Shown: positions 7,089 to 11,094 of the stretch, piece by piece | How positions within the stretch are numbered: the first letter of the stretch is position 1 | Layout: each line of letters opens with the position of its first letter | Assembly: GCA_003649715.1 (NCBI GenBank) | Contig: QMSS01000040.1 | Location: forward strand, 1 to 11,094 | DNA: 11,094 nucleotides | Direction of reading: 5' to 3' | Source: Thermoplasmata archaeon | GTDB taxonomy: Archaea > Thermoplasmatota > E2 > DHVEG-1 | Position numbers and translations under genes: made by a program | Notes under the pieces: generated by a model | Seen by the model: the letters and a program-made list of their open reading frames with translations, nothing else | Told to the model about the DNA's origin: nothing | The model's database searches: none

Positions 7089-7094
7089 AAAAAA
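7089..7094 (-). terminator. T6 tract, probable terminator of the eS1 gene
   Basis: On the minus strand a T6 run (ATATTTTTTAAC) lies about 45 nt past the eS1 stop codon and just before the Ntn-hydrolase TATA box. Archaeal RNA polymerase commonly terminates at such tracts. A 10-bp palindrome, ATGGATCCAT (7120-7129), lies between the stop codon and the tract and could form a small hairpin. Confidence 0.4.
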
Positions 7095-7137
7095 TATTTG
7101 TGTGGATATTGTATTTTTTATGGATCCATTTTTTGTT

Positions 7138-7974
7138 TTACTTGTTTGATGTTGATGTTTTTCTTTTTTCCTCGTCTTTTTCTTGTTTGCTGTTGGATGA
7201 TTTAGATGTTTTAGATGTGGCTTTTGTTTTATTCTTTTTCTTTTTTTCAACTATTTTTTTCTTGGCGGATGATGATGTTTTTGTTTCTTCCTCTGTTTTT
7301 TTCTTTTCTTCTTTTTCTGTTTTTGTTTTTTCTTCTTCCTTAGTCTTTTCCGCTGGTTTTTCTTCCTCGGTTTTTATGGTAGGCTGTTTTTTTACCTCTG
7401 TTTTGTATATTTCAATCCGTTTCACGGGATAAAGGTTTTTACAGTTTTTGTATATCTCACTGCCTATTTTTCCATCAAGTGCATCTTTTATAAATTCACT
7501 GAGTGTCTTTGTTTTTGCCTGTTCTATAATAGTTTTTTTCATCACATTACGTATCAGTCTTTTTTGCGAGCTTTGTATCCGTTTTTCTGTGGTGGCAAAT
7601 GGTTTTACTCTTACAACTGCTCCATCGCGTGTTGTTACATCATATACACCATCGATACGTGATCGTCTTCTACGTATTAGTCTTCTCACATAATCTGCTG
7701 CTAGTGTGTGTCCTATGAACCGTGTGAGAGCATTTGATTCCTCTATTTTATGTATTTGGAAAAATAGTTTTATGTGGGATTTTCTGAAATCATTTGTTAG
7801 ATCCTGCATAGATACCTCAGTTACTCTGTTTATAAGGTTTGATGTTTTGTCTGCAGGTGTGTCTGCTATTTCTATGTTGTTGAACATAGGTGGAGCAATT
7901 ATTTTGTACCAGTTTTTTGCTCTCCATTTATCTCTAACTTTTTTTGCTGCTGCTCTTGCTCTAGCTTTGGCCAT
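7138..7974 (-). CDS. rps3ae: 30S ribosomal protein S3Ae (eS1) with long charged C-terminal extension
   Basis: This is a small-subunit ribosomal protein of the archaeal/eukaryotic eS1 family, placed near the mRNA exit on the platform. Family features are the basic N-terminus (MAKARARAAAKKVRDKW), WYKIIAPPMFN (22-32), the segment HTLAADYVRRLIRRRRSRIDG (89-109) and the C-terminal core ending in LYPVKRIEIYKTEV (181-194). Residues 197-278 are an extra tail without Phe, Tyr or Trp, made almost wholly of Lys, Glu, Thr, Ser and a few Ala, Asp and Asn; it is acidic-mixed first (about 200-231) and then strongly basic. The core alone is near the usual family length of about 200. The ATG at 7974 has an SD (GTGAT) 5 nt upstream. 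The gene appears monocistronic, with its own promoter and a T-tract after it. Confidence 0.95.
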   Translation of the reverse strand: MAKARARAAAKKVRDKWRAKNWYKIIAPPMFNNIEIADTPADKTSNLINRVTEVSMQDLTNDFRKSHIKLFFQIHKIEESNALTRFIGHTLAADYVRRLIRRRRSRIDGVYDVTTRDGAVVRVKPFATTEKRIQSSQKRLIRNVMKKTIIEQAKTKTLSEFIKDALDGKIGSEIYKNCKNLYPVKRIEIYKTEVKKQPTIKTEEEKPAEKTKEEEKTKTEKEEKKKTEEETKTSSSAKKKIVEKKKKNKTKATSKTSKSSNSKQEKDEEKRKTSTSNK

Positions 7975-7979
7975 GTTTC

Positions 7980-7984
7980 ATCAC
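7980..7984 (-). promoter_or_regulatory. Ribosome binding site of the eS1 gene
   Basis: GTGAT on the minus strand ends 5 nt before the ATG and matches the 5' part of the anti-SD sequence (AUCAC of AUCACCUCC). It fixes the ATG at 7974 as the start. Confidence 0.45.
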
Positions 7985-8050
7985 ATTTTTATTCTGAGAT
8001 TTTTGTTTTTTTGTATGAAAGGATTTTTTTGCTGTAATGGTAGTTCCCGT

Positions 8051-8062
8051 ACTTAAATTATT
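8051..8062 (-). promoter_or_regulatory. Probable TATA box of the eS1 gene
   Basis: The minus strand reads AATAATTTAAGT followed by ACGGG. A start about 25 nt downstream, near 8031, would give a leader of roughly 55 nt carrying the SD site. The spacer between the radical SAM and eS1 genes (7975-8157) otherwise contains no gene. Confidence 0.45.
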
Positions 8063-8092
8063 CTGATTGCTGGATATTGCTGCTGATGTTTG

Positions 8093-8110
8093 TTGTGATA
8101 CTTTGTGATA
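8093..8110. repeat. Short direct repeat upstream of the eS1 promoter
   Basis: TTGTGATA occurs at 8093-8100 and again at 8103-8110, exactly 10 bp apart (one helical turn). The pair lies about 30-50 bp upstream of the proposed eS1 TATA box, where archaeal activators can bind. There is no direct evidence of binding, and an 8-bp repeat may be chance. Confidence 0.3.
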
Positions 8111-8157
8111 TATTATTTTGATGTTTTAGATTCTTTTGAATCATTGTTTTTCTTCTT

Positions 8158-8958
8158 TTAGAAAGCATCTATGATTTTTATGGATCTCTCTTTTCCTATC
8201 TCTATTATTTTTTGTCTCAGTTCACTGTAATGATTTTTTTTGTTTCCATAGATTTTTGTGAGAAATGCCTTGTAGATGATTGGTTGGTTCTGCAGTTTTT
8301 TTTGGATATTCTCCCATATACCCGGTTTTAGATGAAGGTTGTCGATTGTTATCTCCGATATATTGTGTTGTATGAATGTGTCTATTATGTTTGGTATTTC
8401 TTTTGTCGTTATCGTTGGGTATATTGGTCCGAAGAAAACCGAGGTTTTTATGTTGTTGTTAGCAAATATTTTAAGTGTTTTTAGTCTTTCTTTGATGGAG
8501 GAGGAGTTTGGTTCTAGTAGTTTTCTTTCTTTGTCGTTTAGTGTTCCTATGCTTATCATGACCTCAGCATCGGATATTTTGGATATTATGTCTATGTCTC
8601 TTGTTATTAGTGAGGATTTTGTCTGTATGCAGACTGGGAAGTCATGTTTTAGTAGTTGTTCTAGACAGTATCTGGTTAGTTTGTATTTTTTTTCAACTGG
8701 TTGATATGGGTCTGTTACTGTTGAGATGCCTATGATTCCTGGTTTTTTTCTTTTTAACTCTTTTGATAGTATTAGAGGTATGTTTCTTTTTATCTCTACG
8801 AATTTTCCCCAGTTTTCTCGTGGTATGTTGATCACGTTGGGTACGTAGCAGTATATGCAGTTGTGTTGGCATCCTCTATATGGGTTTAGAGAGTAGTCTA
8901 GATCTGGTAGTGATGATGGGGATAATGCTGTTTTGCATTCAACTTGTTTGATCATCAT
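8158..8958 (-). CDS. SplB-like radical SAM protein (COG1533 family)
   Basis: A 4Fe-4S radical S-adenosylmethionine enzyme of the group that includes spore photoproduct lyase. The 266-residue protein has the cluster motif NPYRGCQHNCIYCY with C30, C34 and C37. The family hallmark TVTDPYQPVEKKYKLTR follows at about 80-96. C8, C98 and C110 are further cysteines; whether one matches the catalytic H-donor Cys of spore photoproduct lyase cannot be judged without an alignment. Most archaeal members of this family have no known substrate, so a photolyase role should not be assumed. The ATG at 8958 (first of two Met codons) lies inside nre, overlapping it by 20 nt with only a weak SD (AGAAG), which suggests coupled translation. 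A lone hairpin GATTC/GAATC (8129-8142) lies 16-30 nt downstream of its stop. Confidence 0.88.
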   Translation of the reverse strand: MMIKQVECKTALSPSSLPDLDYSLNPYRGCQHNCIYCYVPNVINIPRENWGKFVEIKRNIPLILSKELKRKKPGIIGISTVTDPYQPVEKKYKLTRYCLEQLLKHDFPVCIQTKSSLITRDIDIISKISDAEVMISIGTLNDKERKLLEPNSSSIKERLKTLKIFANNNIKTSVFFGPIYPTITTKEIPNIIDTFIQHNISEITIDNLHLKPGIWENIQKKLQNQPIIYKAFLTKIYGNKKNHYSELRQKIIEIGKERSIKIIDAF

Positions 8959-10261
8959 AGTTTTCTTCTATTTTTTTTTGGAAGTCTTCTATTTTTTTCT
9001 GATACAAGTGTTTTTTGAGGATAGCACTGTTTTTGATCCATCTCTGTAGTGGTATGTCCATTTTTTTTGAGACATATGTGAGTGTATCTTTTATTGTGTC
9101 AAATTTTTTGTATGGATGCTGCAGTGCTTTTCTGATGCTTTCTCGTACATTCCATACCCCTATGGGCATGATGTATCCTGGATGTGCTTCTCGCATGACT
9201 ACGACTCCGGCTTGTCGTTTTTCTTTATTTAGTGTTTCGTTGACTGCTAGACGTGCTGCGTAGTAGCATCCACCGATTTCTGCATATGTTGTTCTTCCAT
9301 TGTAGAATTCGTAGCTGTTGAAGATTGAGATGGATGTGCCATATGGGTTCCAGGTGGTGTTTGGATACCATGCCTCGATGAGTTCATACTGCCATTCTCC
9401 TGGTATCATTAGTATGATCCATCGGTTGTCGAACTGATTTAGATTGTATACTCGATATTCATTTATCCATGGATGTTCCCTTGTTTTTTCCATTAGTTTT
9501 TCTCCGATGGTGGAGTCAACAGCTGTGATGCTCCATCTCGTGGGAACAAATCTTCTATGTTTTTTTGTTCCAAATGCTCCGACGCTGAAGGCACGCTGTA
9601 TTTTTGATATTCTTACACCTTTTCTGTAGAGCTCTAGTATTGCATCTTTTGCCTTTAGATCTGTGTCGTAGAATGCCTTCTCAATTTTTTGATCATATTT
9701 TGGGTTACCTATGTATATTTTTTTTATCGGCGCGGAGGGTCCATGTGGTTGTACCTCATCATAGAAAACTATTTTTCCATATGGTTTTTTCTCAAAAATT
9801 GCTTCAGTGTAAACTGGTTTTTCCGCTAGGGCAAGTTCTCTGGTATATTCTATGATTCTATCGGTGGTTTCTACATCTGTGATTTTTACTCGATGTTTTC
9901 CTCTTACTAGTTGTGATCGGAAGTCTACAATTTCATCGATGCTTTTGTTTAGCCATAGCTCTGGCGTGTCTATTATGGATGTGTCTCCAAGATATGGTGG
10001 TATTAGCGGTCCAATTGCCACATATGGGTATCCTATTCTTCCTATGAAAACACTTGGCGGTGATGACCCATGCAGTCTTAGTTTGTTTATAAGTGGTTCT
10101 ATGCGCGATTTTGAATAAAATCTAACGAGAACAGGGCATCTTTCTTTTCCACATAGAAGCTTTGTGCCTCTACATAGTATGCATAGAGTTGATGCTCTAC
10201 CCATGTTTTTAGATAAAATTTTTTTCTGCCCACTGACGTTTGTTGCTATGTTTTTTATCAT
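8939..10261 (-). CDS. nre: Nre-family archaeal DNA repair protein
   Basis: Member of the archaeal Nre family (formerly DUF650/DUF651), whose members interact with PCNA and support resistance to DNA damage. The 440 residues begin with a four-Cys zinc-finger-like motif, C27-x2-C30 and C37-x4-C42 (CILCRG...LCGKERCP). Conserved-looking stretches follow: SPPSVFIGRIGYPYVAIGPL (68-87), YDEVQPHGPSAPIKK (167-181), RAFSVGAFGTKKHRRFVPTR (223-242), and MREAHPGYIMPIGVWNVRES (356-375). Near the end, QKKIEDF (421-427) resembles a PCNA-interacting (PIP) box with one aromatic. The ATG at 10261 is the most upstream possible start, since TAA lies in frame three codons before; the purine-rich SD is about 24 nt away, unusually far. 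Met20, just before the zinc motif, is an alternative start. A TATA box sits upstream, and the gene overlaps the radical SAM gene. Confidence 0.93.
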   Translation of the reverse strand: MIKNIATNVSGQKKILSKNMGRASTLCILCRGTKLLCGKERCPVLVRFYSKSRIEPLINKLRLHGSSPPSVFIGRIGYPYVAIGPLIPPYLGDTSIIDTPELWLNKSIDEIVDFRSQLVRGKHRVKITDVETTDRIIEYTRELALAEKPVYTEAIFEKKPYGKIVFYDEVQPHGPSAPIKKIYIGNPKYDQKIEKAFYDTDLKAKDAILELYRKGVRISKIQRAFSVGAFGTKKHRRFVPTRWSITAVDSTIGEKLMEKTREHPWINEYRVYNLNQFDNRWIILMIPGEWQYELIEAWYPNTTWNPYGTSISIFNSYEFYNGRTTYAEIGGCYYAARLAVNETLNKEKRQAGVVVMREAHPGYIMPIGVWNVRESIRKALQHPYKKFDTIKDTLTYVSKKMDIPLQRWIKNSAILKKHLYQKKIEDFQKKIEENYDDQTS

Positions 10262-10284
10262 ATTTTTTTATTTGTTGTCCGTAA

Positions 10285-10299
10285 TCTCCTCTTCCTCTA
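10285..10299 (-). promoter_or_regulatory. Purine-rich SD-like stretch far from the nre start
   Basis: The minus strand reads TAGAGGAAGAGGAGA, ending about 24 nt before the ATG at 10261. No in-frame start lies closer because of the TAA at 10268-10270. Either the spacer is long, a downstream start is used, or the stretch serves another role. Confidence 0.35.
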
Positions 10300-10326
10300 T
10301 ACTATTCTAATGATGGGGTGACTGAA

Positions 10327-10337
10327 AGTATAAAAAA
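10327..10337 (-). promoter_or_regulatory. Probable TATA box of nre
   Basis: TTTTTTATACT on the minus strand lies directly after the Toprim stop codon. A start about 25 nt downstream (near 10306) would give a leader of about 45 nt that includes the GAGGAAGAGGAG stretch. The T6 part could also help terminate the upstream DUF167-Toprim transcript. Confidence 0.5.
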
Positions 10338-10345
10338 CAGTTTTT

Positions 10346-10738
10346 TTAGATGTTTTTTGTTTTTTCTTTCATTCGATTTATCCATGATGGAAGTCCTTCG
10401 ATGGTACGAATCATAGATCTTTTGGCAAATATTTCTCTGTATCTTGTGTTGCATTTGACTCGTCCCTGCAGGTTTTTTCTGATGAGGAGGCATAGATGTC
10501 CACCTTTTCTGTCCCAGTCTATGAGTAGTATGATCTCTCTATGTTTTTGTGATATTATGTCGCAGAGATTGGAGACTGGCATGCCTGTGTTGATGCATAT
10601 TATTTTTCCATTGATGTCTAGTTTACGTAATGCCTCTATGTCTCTTTCTCCTTCTACGAGTATGGGAGTGTTTTTGTTTTCTTCTCTTAGTTCTTCTATT
10701 GCTTTTTCTAATTCTTCAAGTGATTTTTTATAGTCCAT
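10346..10738 (-). CDS. Small Toprim-domain protein (UPF0292-like)
   Basis: A single-domain Toprim protein; Toprim is the metal-binding fold of topoisomerases, DnaG primases, OLD nucleases and RNase M5. Of 130 residues, about 1-22 form a charged helix. VEGERD (28-33) carries the conserved Glu (E29), and LIDWDRKG (72-79) carries the DxD pair (D74, D76), so all Toprim acids are present. The length matches the stand-alone archaeal UPF0292 family, whose biochemical role is not established. A role in nucleic-acid cleavage or ligation is only inferred from the fold. The ATG lies 1 nt after the DUF167 stop codon, and its SD (GAGGAG) lies inside the end of that gene, so the two are co-transcribed and probably coupled in translation. 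Confidence 0.88.
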   Translation of the reverse strand: MDYKKSLEELEKAIEELREENKNTPILVEGERDIEALRKLDINGKIICINTGMPVSNLCDIISQKHREIILLIDWDRKGGHLCLLIRKNLQGRVKCNTRYREIFAKRSMIRTIEGLPSWINRMKEKTKNI

Positions 10739-10739
10739 T

Positions 10740-11054
10740 TTATGGGAGGTTCTCCTCTAGTTTTTTTATTATCTGGTTTATTGGTAGGTTTTTTATTAGA
10801 ATGTTTTTTTCTCTGCTCTTTTTTCCAGTTATTATGGTGATGTTTTCAGTTGGTACGTTGAAGTATTTTGATATTTTGTTTATTATTTCTTTGTTTGCCC
10901 TGTTGTTTTTTGCCTCTGATCTGGTTTTTATTTCTATGCTTTTACGCCATTTGTTGTATCCAGCTGGGAACATGTTTTGTGTGGAGTTGGGTGTTACATG
11001 TATCTTTAGTATTGTTCCTTTTTTGGAGATGCTGAGTGCTTCTTTGTACTCCAT
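10740..11054 (-). CDS. DUF167 / YggU-family protein (UPF0235-like)
   Basis: A small conserved protein of unknown function found across bacteria and archaea. Using the ATG at 11054 it has 104 residues. Family features are the early strand ILKIHVTPNST, the motif SEAKNNRANKEIINKIS (the position of the usual AxxGKANxxL segment), and the strand-loop ITIITGKKSREKNILI. A longer form starting at a TTG (11081) would add nine residues, but it would place the start upstream of the purine-rich SD (GGGGGGAG, 11068-11075) and is unlikely. The gene precedes the Toprim gene by 1 nt. Its promoter is not visible before the window edge. Confidence 0.88.
   Translation of the reverse strand: MEYKEALSISKKGTILKIHVTPNSTQNMFPAGYNKWRKSIEIKTRSEAKNNRANKEIINKISKYFNVPTENITIITGKKSREKNILIKNLPINQIIKKLEENLP
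10746..10757 (-). promoter_or_regulatory. SD of the Toprim gene within a small hairpin
   Basis: On the mRNA, GAGG (10757-10754) can pair with CCUC (10749-10746) around an AGAA loop. The purine arm is the likely SD for the Toprim ATG 8 nt further on. A 4-bp stem would be opened by ribosomes finishing DUF167, consistent with coupling, but it is weak. Confidence 0.25.
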
Positions 11055-11067
11055 AGTTTTTATTTTT

Positions 11068-11075
11068 CTCCCCCC
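11068..11075 (-). promoter_or_regulatory. Ribosome binding site of the DUF167 gene
   Basis: GGGGGGAG on the minus strand lies 13 nt before the ATG at 11054. Its position downstream of the in-frame TTG at 11081 argues for the shorter protein. Confidence 0.45.
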
Positions 11076-11094
11076 GCCCAAAAATTTATTTGTG

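Noticed and set aside
7065..7250. Minus-strand frame of 61 codons overlapping the eS1 tail
   Set aside because: It starts inside the low-complexity Lys-rich tail in another frame, has no SD, and resembles shifted tail sequence.
8129..8142. GATTC-TTTT-GAATC hairpin as terminator of the radical SAM gene
   Set aside because: The stem is only 5 bp and AT-rich, and no T tract follows on the minus strand.
8958..8979. Nre-radical SAM fusion by slippage on the A9 run
   Set aside because: Losing one A at the run (opposite 8971-8979) would enter the radical SAM frame, but a TAG (8968-8970) stops that frame directly after the run.
10302..10493. Minus-strand frame of 63 codons within the Toprim gene
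   Set aside because: Alternative frame of a gene with intact Toprim motifs; no features of its own.
1..11094. CRISPR array, insertion sequence or defence island
   Set aside because: No regularly spaced repeats, transposase, integrase or terminal inverted repeats flanking a gene were seen. All genes belong to ordinary chromosomal families.

Overview
The window looks like a stretch of an AT-rich archaeal chromosome, most likely euryarchaeal. Archaeal markers are ribosomal protein eS1 (S3Ae), an Nre-family DNA repair protein, a small UPF0292-type Toprim protein and an Mre11-Rad50 pair of archaeal form. TATA-box-like promoters occur together with Shine-Dalgarno (SD) sites. Thermoplasmatota would fit, but the lineage is a guess: no rRNA is present. 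All nine protein genes lie on the minus strand, so in transcription order the window runs from right to left. The long, Phe/Ser/Leu-rich plus-strand reading frames are antisense artefacts of the A-rich coding strand.

Right block (11054 to 8158): DUF167/YggU-like protein, Toprim protein (1 nt gap), Nre-family DNA repair protein (about 84 nt gap holding a probable promoter), and a SplB-like radical SAM protein whose start overlaps the end of nre by 20 nt. Three of the four have nucleic-acid associations, and the nre-splB overlap suggests coupled translation.

Middle block (7974 to 3582): eS1 with an unusual 82-residue charged, low-complexity tail; a secreted, C-terminally membrane-anchored Ntn-hydrolase (C69/C45-like) whose nucleophile candidate Cys31 sits at the signal-peptide junction; and an FAD/NAD(P)-dependent CoA-disulfide-reductase/NADH-oxidase-type enzyme with a single active-site Cys.

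Left block (3529 to 260): mre11 (TTG start, strong SD), followed 15 nt later by rad50, whose SD overlaps the mre11 stop codon. This is the DNA double-strand-break end-processing pair. The often-associated herA and nurA genes are not seen.

The leftmost 259 nt have no gene but carry a long two-part hairpin, a TATA-like element and a GC-rich structured island ending in an 18-bp perfect palindrome. This is the best candidate for an unannotated RNA or regulatory element. The most interesting protein-level signals are the nre-radical SAM overlap, the anchored Ntn-hydrolase with an inserted beta-rich module, and the eS1 tail. I do not see a clearly new multi-gene system; these are leads rather than proof of one.
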